In this document: positions 50,523 to 62,200 of the stretch, piece by piece
Layout: each line of letters begins with the position of its first letter
Numbering within the stretch: the stretch's first letter is position 1
Source: Mugil cephalus
Lineage: Eukaryota > Chordata > Actinopteri > Mugiliformes > Mugilidae
Assembly (NCBI RefSeq): GCF_022458985.1
Contig: NC_061785.1
Location: 6,996,204-7,060,203 of the forward strand
Length of the DNA stretch: 64,000 nucleotides
Direction of reading: 5' to 3'
Notes under the pieces: generated by a model
What the model was told of the DNA's origin: nothing
What the model saw: only the letters and a program-made list of their open reading frames with translations
The model's database searches: none
Made by a program: the position numbers and the translations under genes

Positions 50523-53500
50523 ATGTTGGTGGCGAGGCTGACATGTCTGAGGAGTCTCCCGCTCGTCGGGCTACGTCCTGTGCTGACACATGGCTCCCCA
50601 GCCCTGAGGACACCCACCATGAAGGCCTGTTCACCCCTGCTCAGGCCCCAACAGGTACTGTAATGTTTATCTCCTGGGGAAAACGCACATTTAAGGGTGC
50701 AGGCGGATATCGAACCTAGAGGGCCTCAGCTTATATGGTGTCCTCGTAGCTCATCTGATTGATCCTGTTGAAATAATCTTTGCACAGCACAACTCTTGAT
50801 AATTCACGCATCGCCTTTGACTGATGAAAAATGAATCAATATAGGCATCAGTATTTTCACGTAGACTATAAACAGACAGAAGGACAAACTGTCTCTGCTC
50901 CTGTCTCTTAGTTAAACAGTGATGTAGTTTGGAGCATGTTTGATGCTTCAAATTTTATTGTCTGGCTCATTCAGGCTCCAGAGACAGAAAAATATTAAAA
51001 AAAACAAAAAAAAAATCTGATATTTAGACTGATTTACATCATAGTGACAGTACAACATGCGAAGGCACCAATTCAGTGTTGCAAGGTGACATTGTGGGAA
51101 AAAAACGTAATAAAAGTGGGTAGACTTTTTGTTTTTTTTTAAAGCTCTGTCCAACATAAAAATGAAAGTTGTATCTATTCAGAGAATTCTCATATGCAAA
51201 AACATTTAACATTAACTGTGTTTTAATTAACTCTGTCTTAATTAAACGTATAAATTTAATCCCTAAGGTTAATTACAGTTGTGCCTCGATCAGCTGACCT
51301 TGGGATAGTAAATATAGCATTGAAAAGCAAAACAAACTGGCACGTAGTCTCTTTAAAAAAAGGGAAGAGGGAGATGGGAGATACTATGTAGACTTGACGT
51401 GACACATGCAAGTTGCACACTTTCTGTTTGTTTTCTATTGTGACTGACTTCTTCTTTCACCAGGGTTATTCCTCTAAGGCCAGATTTGGTTTCCGCCGTG
51501 CCAAGACTGCCAGAGAACAGCTCAAAGAAGCAGCTTTTGAGCCAGCAACAGACACGGCCATGAAAAGTAAATCTTAATGATTAAATATTGTATATTTAAC
51601 TTTAGTTTTACATATTCTGTACTGTTACTGGAGAGTTATGCTTTGCATTCTTATATTGACCATAGTTTAAATTATTGCAGTTATTTTATTTATTTATGTA
51701 TTTATTTTTGAGGTATTTCGAGTCGCGCCATGTCTGTGTTTTCATCACACATAGAAATGCGCCAAACCTAAATATCAGTTATGGTAATGGTAACACCCAC
51801 ATTTAAAAAGAAAACTCTCTCGCTTTACAAATTATGACATATCGCAAGGTGAGACTTTACAAAGACTTTATTGAAATTTCAGAACTATCTCTTTTATTTT
51901 GAAACTGTAATGGAGACACAGCTACATGCTTCTCAATAAACTGTGGTGCAGTGGAAAATAAAAGAGAATATTTGCCTAAAAGTGTTTTTGTTCTGTCACT
52001 AGTCGACAGCATGGGAAGAATGATTCTGGCTGGAGGTGCAGTAGTTGGACTTGGAGCTCTGTGTTACTACGGGCTTGGCATGTCCAATAATATCGGTGCC
52101 ATTGAGAAAGCAATGTGAGTGACTCTCTGTTTATTTTTTAAAGGCAATCGCAGTAAAAGTCAATATTTGTTTCACATCTTATTAATTCCCCCTTTACTCT
52201 CTGTGCAGGATCTGGCCTCAGTACGTGAAGGACAGAATCCACTCCACCTACATGTACTTTGCAGGCAGTGTTGGACTGACGGCTCTGTCCGCTGTAGCTG
52301 TGAGCAGAACTCCAGCACTTATGGGTCTGATGATGAGAGGATCCTGGCTGGTAGGCTTTAAAACCTTTTTTTTTACTTTTCAATAGGGAATCATTTCACA
52401 TAATAATAGATATTTATTATGTGTGTGTTTTGTTTCTTTATAAATAGGCAATTGGAGCAACTTTTGCTGCTATGATTGGTGCCGGGATGCTGGTTAGGTC
52501 CATTTCTTACGAGCACAGTCCAGTTCCCAAACACCTTGCTTGGATGCTTCATGCAGGTTTGTTTTGTACCATGTTATTTCTCTTCTGTAGTTTCCTTGTT
52601 GACCACTAGGGGGCAGTCATGACTTTTAACACCCCTTACATCACACTTAAACATATGGTACTAATCTGTTTTACTCCTGTTTGTTTTCAACCTGGCATTT
52701 AGTTGTTGTTGTTTTTTGTTTATTTTTTTGCTTTATTTATGGTTAAGGTGTGATGGGTGCAGTCATCGCCCCCCTTACTCTTCTGGGAGGGCCCCTGATG
52801 ATGAGGGCCGCCTGGTACACAGCTGGCATCGTGGGAGGTCTCTCCACTGTGGCCATGTGTGCCCCAAGTGAGAAGTTCCTCAACATGGGAGGGCCCCTGG
52901 CTGTCGGCTTTGGAGTGGTGTTTGCCTCTTCTATTGGTCAGTATAACGTGTCTCAGTTGTTCTACACGTGATGCAAAAAGCTGCATATTTGAGATAATGT
53001 AACAGTGCTACAGTTGGGTTGTGGTCTGAATGAAAGAGGAGACTTTCCAGAGTCGACATTCTGATTCTACGCTCTATTTATAGGTTATTGTCAAGTGTAA
53101 AATTCAGCTTTTTCCATTTTCACAGCACTGGTTGGGATGACTCTAAAAATGTGTGAATTATTATTATTTATTCAGTAAAAGTCAAATTATTCATTATTCA
53201 AGCATTGGGCGCTTAATTAAAACACGAAGCTGATTATTGAATGTCAGATATATGTTTTACCAAGATGATATCCCTGTCTTACCACGTGGAAAGTGTCACT
53301 GTGTTAATTATATATATATATATATAAGTAACAACCTGGTGAGTAAATCACAGTTGGATTATGGATTTATGCAAATTATTTGCTTATCATCACACAATAG
53401 GAGTATATTCACTTCGTGCATTTGTTAAATAATTAACATAATAAGTGTAGTCAGCCTAAGCAAAGTGAGTATTAGGTTTATCTTTTATTATCTTTTGTGA

Positions 53501-54274
53501 ACACTTGTTTTAATATTATTTTAGTCAGATGATGTGAAGTGGTTCAAGTAACTTAAATTTTAGCGACGTTCTGGATTCATTGACGTGTTTGAATTAATGA
53601 TATGTTGAGCTTAATATTTAACACCTGTTTTGGAGACCGTCACAATATTAGGAAGTTGGTCGTAATGTTATGCCTGATCGGTGTATAGTGTGCAGACCTC
53701 TGTGCAGGTTTTGCAGCAGCCTCTTATGATTTTGGGTTCAGAATTTGGCTGCATGTGTGCACTAAAGTGGTGTGAACTTTTACTGACTGGGTCAGTCTGC
53801 TTAGTCTCTCAGTATTTTTGGTGTCGTCTCCCTACATAGATATTATAATAACACGATGAGCTACTGAATTATTTAAGTGTCGATTCTATGAGTTTGACCC
53901 CAGAATTTTTAACGTCCTCCTCTTCGTTCAGGATCGATGTTCCTGCCGCCGTCCTCAGCGTTCGGAGCAGGCCTCTACTCGATCGCCGTCTACGGAGGCC
54001 TGGTCCTGTTCAGCATGTTCCTCCTCTATGACACGCAGAAGGTCATCAAGAAGGCGGAGACGCACCCCGTCTACGCTGCCCAGAAATTCGACCCCATCAA
54101 CGCGTACGTCACATTTTTAAAATGTGTTTTTTCTGCAGGCGTCTAATTTACCAATCTGTGCGTAACATTATATATTATTTGTGCAGGTGCATGGGGATTT
54201 ACATGGACACGCTGAACATCTTCATGAGGCTGGTGATGATTCTGGCCAACGGCGGCGGCGGCAGAAGGAAGTAA
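50523..54274 (+). CDS. ghitm: Growth hormone-inducible transmembrane protein (TMBIM5/MICS1), eight coding exons
   Basis: Coding exons: 50523-50654, 51464-51566, 52003-52114, 52209-52350, 52448-52556, 52748-52936, 53932-54103, 54187-54274 (TAA). All have GT/AG borders and phases that join in frame; 348 residues against 345 in human. The first ~45 residues are rich in Arg/Leu and lack acidic residues, as a mitochondrial presequence should. A first membrane segment (about 85-103, ending LCYYGLG) is followed by the multi-pass Bax-inhibitor-1 (TMBIM) domain, with GSWLAIGATFAAMIGAGML, TAGIVGGLSTVAMCAPSE and the signature LLYDTQKVIKKAE; the tail ends GGGGRRK. The family protein lies in the inner mitochondrial membrane and is linked to cristae organisation and mitochondrial Ca2+/H+ exchange. 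It faces away from chst3 and lies upstream of cdhr1 on the same strand, as GHITM and CDHR1 do in mammals. No broken exon is seen. Confidence 0.97.
53640..53695 (+). mobile_element. Family A element, right-end fragment in ghitm intron
   Basis: GGTCGTAATGTTATGCCTGA followed by TCGGTGTA matches the family right terminus. Only about 55 bases are left, in the intron between exons 6 and 7 of ghitm. Confidence 0.5.
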
Positions 54275-54855
54275 ACCTGTAACTTCAGCATCAGTTTTAC
54301 TCCCCACAGAGCTGATGTTATGTTCCCAGCGGCATACACCAGGTGTTATCTTTTAGTGACAATTCTTATGTAACTGGTAGATCAACATCAGGGTTTTTGC
54401 AAGTGTGCGAAGATGAGGATTGCACTGTGTGGTGCATGCTGCCAGTAAAGAAGACAGATTTGTTGTACGTTGATAACGCACTGAGACGGAGCTCTTACCT
54501 TATGATTTTTTTGAAGCATATGGTTCATCCTGGGTCACAAATGAGTTCATTCTGTCTGTTGGTGTCAGTTTGCTTGCCTCCAGGTGTTATTATTATTTGT
54601 GTTTTCTATTTATTTCCACTCGCGCTCTCCGCTTGAGAAATCAGAAATGTAATAAAAAAAAAATGCCTCAAACGTGAATCACACAGTAGATCGGTCTATA
54701 TTAGCAGTACAATAAATTCTGTGTGTACTTGCTTAAAAGAATCACTCACATTGTACTTCTGTGATGGCTTGAAGAGACTGATATTGATTCATATCTATGT
54801 GATGCAGTCATTTCAACGATGGAAGCACTTAATAAAAAAAGGTTCCTGTTGGAAA
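54275..54855 (+). other. ghitm: ghitm 3' UTR with several poly(A) signals
   Basis: AATAAA hexamers lie at 54651, 54711 and 54831. The last is followed by a GT-rich stretch and fits as the distal end. Choice among them cannot be made from sequence. Confidence 0.55.
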
Positions 54856-55040
54856 TACAGAGGTGTTGAATTATTTTCATAGTATCAAGTTTAAGGGACA
54901 ATTCAACAGAGATGAGTAAACATCTGTATGGCCCATAAAATTTATTGTGATCACATCATTTCCATAAATATCCTAAATATTTTACTTTTTACTTAATATT
55001 AGGTAAAATTTTTTACACTGATCTAATCATTTAGAGCATT

Positions 55041-55516
55041 TACACCGATCAGCCACAACATTAAAACCACTGACAGGAGAGGTAACACTGAACCATCTTG
55101 TGACAATTCAACCTCCTGCTGGGAAATGTTTGAACCTGGCATTCATTCATGTGGATGTTACTTAGACATGTAGCACCTACCTACACCAGACCAGTCACCC
55201 CCCACCCCATAGCAATGACACTCCTTGATGGCAGAAGCCTGACAAACGCACACAAAAACACTTTGGGAACAACTCAAAAAAATATGAAAAACAGCACAAG
55301 GTGTTGACCTGGCCTCAAAATTCACTGGACACCAAACTAATGAAGTATCCTCAGAGGCCCCTCCCTTCAAAAAAGGCCCTCACCAACAACATCCTGTTAT
55401 CAGACACCACAGGACACCCTCAGAATGTTTATGTCCATTCTTTGATGAGTCACAACTGTTTTGGAGCCCTACACAATGTTAGGGAAGGTGGTCATAATGT
55501 TATGCCTGATCGATGC
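55041..55516 (+). mobile_element. Short inverted-repeat DNA element, near-complete copy (family A)
   Basis: It starts TACACCGATCAGCCACAACA and ends with the near-reverse complement (GTTATGCCTGATCGATGCA), giving terminal repeats of about 30 bases around a ~476-base non-coding body. The same body and ends recur at 36345-36600, 53640-53695, 56588-57313 and 62250-62495, which shows it is a dispersed family. It encodes no intact protein, so it is non-autonomous. I know it as a common teleost repeat but do not assign a superfamily. Confidence 0.75.
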
Positions 55517-56587
55517 ATCGTGCTATCTACAATTCTCTATTAAAGCAACATAATGAACATAAAGAGTCACTTTGGACAATTGGGACTGTGCAAATGTCCA
55601 TTGTCCATTGTCTTCATATAATTTTAAACTGCTATTTAATAAACATGCATCCATACGAACACATTGTTAAATTGTTGCATGTTACTCTTTGGTGAGCAGC
55701 GTTTAGTCCATTCAGTTCATTCAAGGAAGAACTTATTAATGAATGATGACGTCTCATACTTTTTTTTTATTGACTGCACTTTTGATTGAACTTTACAAAT
55801 GAGTTCACTAATTTGCAAAAATCACATACACTCAAATAACTGGAGCACTTCCTGGGATTAATTCTCGTGACTTGCTGTGTAAACTTCAGTTCTTAATCTG
55901 CCGCTAAATGCTTCGAAAGTGACATATTTCGGTGTTTGTTATCCACCCTCAGTGGACTGGACCAGACTGAGGGACCAGCGGGGGGCCCCACCTTGCATTT
56001 CCCCGATGCGCGGTCAGTGTGTAGCAGCAGATGACAAAGGCTTAGCGTAGTAATCCTCTTGTCCGCCATCTGGCCGCTCCTCTAAAATTAAACCTTCAAA
56101 CCAGGGCACTTGCAACAGATGCTAACATCTGTAAATACGCAGGTGTCTCATTAAAGGGTGTACACGTGGAGCGGGCAGCTGCAAGGCGGTGTTTTAAATC
56201 TGTCAGATCATGTCAGTGGTTTGGATACTTATGATTCATATATGCAGTGTGCTGGGGTCGGGTAAAGAGGGCAATAATGGATGAGATGGCTAAAGCTTCC
56301 GTATCCAGGGATCGGACATTACTGAGGATTAAATTTGCCCTCTGTCAGTCATTTTTTATATTGATGAGCAACATTTGGGCTGAGTCCAGGGCTTGTGCTG
56401 CTTATCATAGGCCTGAGCCAGTTTGTGTGTGTTTCCTTATCAGGCACATTTCAATATTAGGATTCAGTTTTTCAAGTTTACATTTCAATAAATTTTTGAT
56501 AGACACTTGTCGTTTATGTGAAATATAAAAAATATTCACGAGATATTTTGGTTCCCTGATTGGTGCCATTATGAGGATGGAGTACAA

Positions 56588-57313
56588 GTACTGGCATAAC
56601 ATTATGACCACCCTTCTAATGTTGTGTAGTTCTCCCTTGTGCCTCCAAATCTGTTGTGACTCATCAGAGAATGGACTTTGGGTCTTTGGGTCCTATGGGT
56701 TGAGAGGAGAGGCCTCTGTGGATCATCCCACAGATACTTGATCAGTTTGGGATCTAGGGGATTTGTAGTACAACACTTTGTACTTTTTCATGTTTTGTTT
56801 GAGTTGTTCCTTTTGTGCATGTGTATGTATATGAGATAGAAAAATATTAGGTTTAGTAAACGGGTCGTATTCATGCATGAATAAGTGCATTGTTTCTCAG
56901 TTCGAGGACTGTGCCGGACGCCTGAGGACTTGGTGTCATCTCAAGAAGTTACTCCCTCTTTCCAGAGAAGAGAAGCGATAACTAACCTCCTCTTCCGTAA
57001 CCTTGAGTTGTGTGAGATCCTGTGGACTTCTGGAGAAAACTGTGACTTTGAGATCCTCACTGCAAGAATGGTAATTTTTCCTTTTCCACCTCACACTGTG
57101 TCAGGCTGCATCCTGCTGGGGGTGGCTGCTGCCATCAAGGAGTGTCATTGCCACGGGGTGGCGGGTGCCTGGTCTGGTCTAGGTGGGTGCTACATGTCTA
57201 AGTAACATCCACATGAATGAATGCCAGGTCTAAAAGTTTCCCAGTGGAACATAACAAGATGGTCGTTATTCACTTCTCCTGTCGGTGGTCATAATGTTAC
57301 GCCTGATCAATGT
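56588..57313 (-). mobile_element. Family A inverted-repeat element carrying a ~280-base insertion
   Basis: Opposite orientation to the copy at 55041. The ends match the family (GGCATAACATTATGACCACC at left, GTTACGCCTGATCAATGTA at right). Family sequence is continuous up to about 56820 (GAGTTGTTCC) and resumes at about 57100 (GTCAGGCTGC...GCCATCAAGGAGTGTCATTG). The intervening segment is absent from the other copies. Confidence 0.65.
56901..57070 (+). other. Exon-like segment inside a family A element
   Basis: TTTCTCAG acceptor, 170 open bases (56 codons plus two bases), then an ATG|GTAATT donor. The open frame contains LCRTPEDLVSSQEV and ends NCDFEILTARM. Base composition is more balanced than the flanks. 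I do not recognise the peptide. It could be a captured host exon, an exon of an unannotated transcript between ghitm and cdhr1, or chance. Confidence 0.3.
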
Positions 57314-59065
57314 AGGCCTGCTATTAGTCACATACTAACTACTTTTGCATCATTAATGTGGGCATCTTTTGGTTCATTCTTCACTAACTAACCAGGCTTT
57401 AACTAATGATTAATTGCTCCACAGAATTTGATGAGAAGCTCCTCATTAGCTAGTGGGTTAGCTAGCAGTTATTAGCTGCTGCTCCTTCCTTGGGAACTGT
57501 TTAAAGTTTTACGTCCCCATATAATCTACTGGAGCTGAAAGCCAGAGCTTAATACAATGTCAGTCTCAGTCTGAAATTTAAGATTTTATATTATTTCTAT
57601 ATAATGCTACTTCATACCTTACAGTACTGCCAGACGGGCTATCACAGATTAGCTTAAAATTATCGTATTTTGAGGAAAATTATTTCACATACCTGATTTC
57701 AGGACCATCTGCTACATAAAACATTGCCACAGACCTTATAGCTTATAATACGGTTTTACCTTTAAATAAACTAACGGCGCTGTTTGCGTTTGCTAATAGT
57801 CATGATTTTTGGAATTATTGATCCTACAGAGTGATATTATCGAACAAATCTGATAATTATGGTACATCTGGCAACGCTGATGCCATACTTTAAACTGCTT
57901 TTCAGTAGGAACTTGATATTTTAATCTTCAACATTAATCTGACAGCTAGCTGCTAAATTATGCAAATGGCAAAAAAAAAAAAAAGGTTTATGATGATCTT
58001 CTAACGTATAATTTGTTTCTGTACAATAGGTGGCTCTCCCCCCGTGCACCCACACGATCCCCCTCTACCTTAAACGTGTTACATTGATCCAGGGACTATT
58101 CTCATACCTGTGAGCGCAGGAAGCGCACACACTCTCCACCTCTTAATGAGTCAGAGAGTGCGGTTAACGCGCGTGGCTGATATGACAGGTAAACTCTGCC
58201 CGACACGTGCTTGTAAACGGATCTGATGAAATAATGACCAAAAAAAAAAAAAAAAAAAAAAGCTGTGTGGAAGCTGTGTTCAAAAATAAAAACGATGACG
58301 TTTCTGGCTCTTCGCTGTTGTCAAGACGTCATAGGCAGTTTTCCTCCCCTGTCACTTTTTTCAGCTGATTGTTTTCACACTGTATCTCTTCTAGACTGAG
58401 CCCTGTGTTATGAATTTGACCTGTTAAAGCTTGTGCTTGTGAATCACTACAATCGTGTTTCGACGGCGCTTAGCGGCAAATATCATCTGTAGGTGTCAAA
58501 CTATGATGACTTTTACCATTTGTGAAGCATCTTCTTGGTCCATGTTTATTTGTTGTAGTCAGGTCACAATGTTTCCTGAGGAAAGTGGACCGCAAAGGCC
58601 ACATAAAGCCTCTTTGCTGTAAGAGACTCACAGGTGCATCTGAGGCTTGTGTTGGTCAGTGCGTTGCCAATGAGAGTGTCCACATGACGCCCAGGCCACT
58701 GGGACTCACTACAGGTGACTAATGAGTTTACTGAAACCCTTTAAAGCACCAGGGAGAGGAGCCAAATGAGCACCGCATCCCAACAAATAAATAAAAAGAA
58801 ACAAATGTGTCAGAACGGATGTTTCTTTCAGGGCCCGACAGTGTTCAGTTATGTTTAACGTAAGCTCACAACTGCTTTCGTGCATCCAGGAGGAACGACG
58901 AAAGCAGTGCCTCATGTGTACGCCGTCACACGTGCGCCGAGGTGTGATGATCACACCATATTGCGCGAAAACCCTGAACCCCTCGTCGCAGTTCTGCTGG
59001 AGAAATAGGCGCGAGAGCAGTGTGGCAGGGTAGGAGATGTCTGCGGAGGGACGGGATGCGTCACT

Positions 59066-59071
59066 GGATTA
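59066..59071 (-). promoter_or_regulatory. Candidate CRX/OTX site upstream of cdhr1
   Basis: GGATTA (TAATCC on the minus strand) lies about 150 bases before the cdhr1 ATG. CRX/OTX2 bind this core in photoreceptor promoters, and CDHR1 is photoreceptor-enriched. A single six-base match is weak on its own. Confidence 0.3.
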
Positions 59072-59216
59072 GTGCCTGAGAATCCGTCCCAGCCTCTTCC
59101 TCCTCCTGAGCCTGCTGAGACGCCTCCAGAAGGGCACGACACTCAGCGCTCGCTTTCTTCCCCCCCTTACACCAAGCCTTCCACATGAGCCAGCCAAGCC
59201 TTACCTCCCCACCAGG

Positions 59217-62200
59217 ATGAAGAAAGAAAAGAAAACGCATGCTTTACTGTTTCTCCTCCTGCTTCACTTCACCTTGGGTAACAGTTATTTTTTTCTTTTC
59301 TCATCTTTGTGCATGTGTGTGTATGTGTGTGTGGTTAAGACTTCTTGCCTTGCTCTTATCTGGTTAATCCTCTAACCCACAAAGGGCATCTTAGTGTAGA
59401 CTCTCCATGCTGCTTCTTTAAATTGTGACTGTGTGTTTTTTTTGTTTGCACTTTAATAAATCTAAATATGTGTAATTAATCTTCCCCTTCCTCCCTCCTG
59501 CTTTCGATTCCTGCCCCTTTTAGCAAGTGAGTGCAACGTTTCTCACTTTATAGTTAATGTCACGTAAACATTAGAGCAAAATATCAGGTTTATGTTCTAT
59601 GCGGAGTATTTTTTCTTGATCTAAAGCATGTTTATCTGTTTTTTGTTTTTTTTTTTATCATAAAGGGCAATCAGACTACGCCCCCTACTTCTATGACAAT
59701 GGTCCCAGCAGTACGAGTGGGAATATGGCCTTGTTCAGCATCTCTGAGGATACACCTGTCGGTAAGTCTCACGTGCTAATTAATAGGTGTTTTAATAGTG
59801 ATAGAGTCTGGAAGTCATGTGTTGTTAAAGGTGTTCAATGGTGAAATTATGACGCCTGCTATGTAGGCTCCGGCTAATCACTGTAATACCTTTTGGATTG
59901 TGACGTACATCAAGACTTACGGGAACAAAACAATGCGGACGGTGCCTCACGTGACCACTCTGCCAAATGTGTTGTTGTTGGGGGCCACGTTCTTCTTCTC
60001 ACATCTACAGTGTTTCTCTGATTTGGCTCAAAAGGAACCCAGATATACATCCTGAACGGCACGGACCCAGAGGGGGATCCGGTGCGATATGGTCTGACTT
60101 TTGAAAAGGGCTCTCAAGAATATTTCAGGGTGGAACCCAAATCAGGAAATGTGACTTTGATTAAGGAGCTTGACAGAGAGGTGAGCCTGTTAATGGAAAA
60201 TCTCGTTGCTGAAAACAACAACAGCAACACTCTTTCACAAAGTGACGATGACAATTATTCTTTTTATAGAAACAAGATGAAATCTCAGCACTTGTGAGCA
60301 TAACAGATGGTCGTAATAAGGTTAGTTTTTATTGATTGCTTGATTTTTGTTTTTTAATATTTGTACAGTATTCCTATTCATTTACAGTCAATATAGTCTT
60401 GATGAAGTGATACTTTTAAATATAAGTAACATATGTCTGAACATTTTGTTGTTCATCTCTCACTGGAAAGTTGCAAATTTCATTTCCTTGTCGCTTCCAG
60501 GTCATTGAGACCGTGAGAGTTTTTGTCACGGACGCCAATGATGAACCCCCTGAATTTCAAAATCTGCCTTTCATCATTGATATTCCAGAGGTACAGTGCA
60601 TCAAAAAAAACACATAATATAATACAGTGAATATTATAAATACTAAAACTAAGGTTTAGCTGAGCCACTGCCAACTTCTAAATCTTGACAACTGATCAAA
60701 CATAATTATGATTTACATTAAAATGTTTTTTGTTATTGTTGTTATTTTTTGGCATTTCTCATCTCTTTAACAGAACACCGTTCCAGGAAGTAGCATCTAC
60801 AGAGTTCAAGCAGTGGATAAAGATTTGGGCTCAGGAGGCAGTGTTTCCTATTATCTGCCGGTAACGTCAATGCTTCGTTTTTATGCAGATGATGCACGCC
60901 TCTTTCTTTGTAAATATGGAGTGGAAAATGGTTTTAAATTCAAACTCATAATCCCGAACCGAACATTGCTCAAAAATATTCATGCTATTTTTTTTATTTT
61001 GTTAATCTCAGGCTACTCCATCTATCTCTACTCTGCAAAAAAAAAAAAAAAAAACCCTCAACCTCTCCTCATGTGACGCTGAGGCTTTTACGGCAGCACG
61101 TGCCCAGAAAAGCGACCCATAGTAACCCAGGCTAAAACAATTAAAGCTTTTTTAGCCTCTTCGCACATGGCACCCAGTCATATATAGGTCTCTTTGTAGC
61201 TTGATTCCACTTACCCGTACATCTGCATCTCTTGCACCCTGGAATGCACCCTTAAGGTTGCCAGGAAGTTTATCCCCTTTCATTCCCAAGACCTGATCTG
61301 AAAGCGTGAACGACCTCTTTTTTCTTTTTGCAGTTTCTTACTATATTAGATTTAGTTTCCACTGTATTATCCATTTAAAATGTATTTTCATTATTAAGGC
61401 TTACACCACTTTTCTCTGCATGGCGATACTATCGGTAGGGCCCAAACACTCGGGGGTAAGACCAGAGGTCGAGGCGACATCAGGAGAGCTGTGCTGCCAT
61501 GTGGGGGGGTGGGGGCATTCGAGGGATGGGATAGTGTGCGGAGAGAAAGATTAATCTCATACCAGAGAGCAGTCTGGTTATGGTGTTACTTTAATGGATT
61601 AAATTTCAATTACATTTGAGCAAGGCATTGAAGGCTTAATAGGGGCTTAGGTTTGGTGGGGGCCATCAGCTTACAGCGCGGTAGTGGTTACTGTTCATGT
61701 GTCAGCGGTGAGACAAAACTACCCCCGAAATGGTTGAAGTTAAAAAAACTGTTTGGAAACATGTCTAACCGCTTCTCTTGAATATGAGCTAATCCGTGAC
61801 TGTTTTTATTATCAGAGCTCCCCGTTTGCCAAGTTCACCATCGACGGACACAGCGGGATCCTCAGAGTTAAACCAGGCGAGACTTTGGACTATGAGACCA
61901 CTCCAACACATTTCTTGACAGTAGTTGCAAAGGTGAGAGGTCGCTGTCACACTTTATGTATGGATTAGTCACTGGAGTCAAGTTTTACTTGCAGCAAGGA
62001 GCAACCTTGTTAAAAAGACTATATGGAATTCAACTATACAACAAAGAAGCCGTAGGTTGCATGTCTCTGTGCCCTATGTCTGTGGGGAGCTCCTACTATT
62101 TGGTGAAGAGGATAATAGAGAATATCTTGAGTGACAGATTTTTTTCCCCAACAATTAGCCCCATCATTAGTTTTCTTGGGATACACAAACTTATCAACAC

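Larger units (their letters stand above)
54860..59200. other. ghitm-cdhr1 intergenic interval
   Basis: Apart from two inverted-repeat elements (55041-55516 and 56588-57313) and an exon-like segment inside the second, no gene is seen. An A22 tract lies at about 58240-58261. 58860-59200 is GC-richer and should contain the cdhr1 promoter and 5' UTR. Confidence 0.5.
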
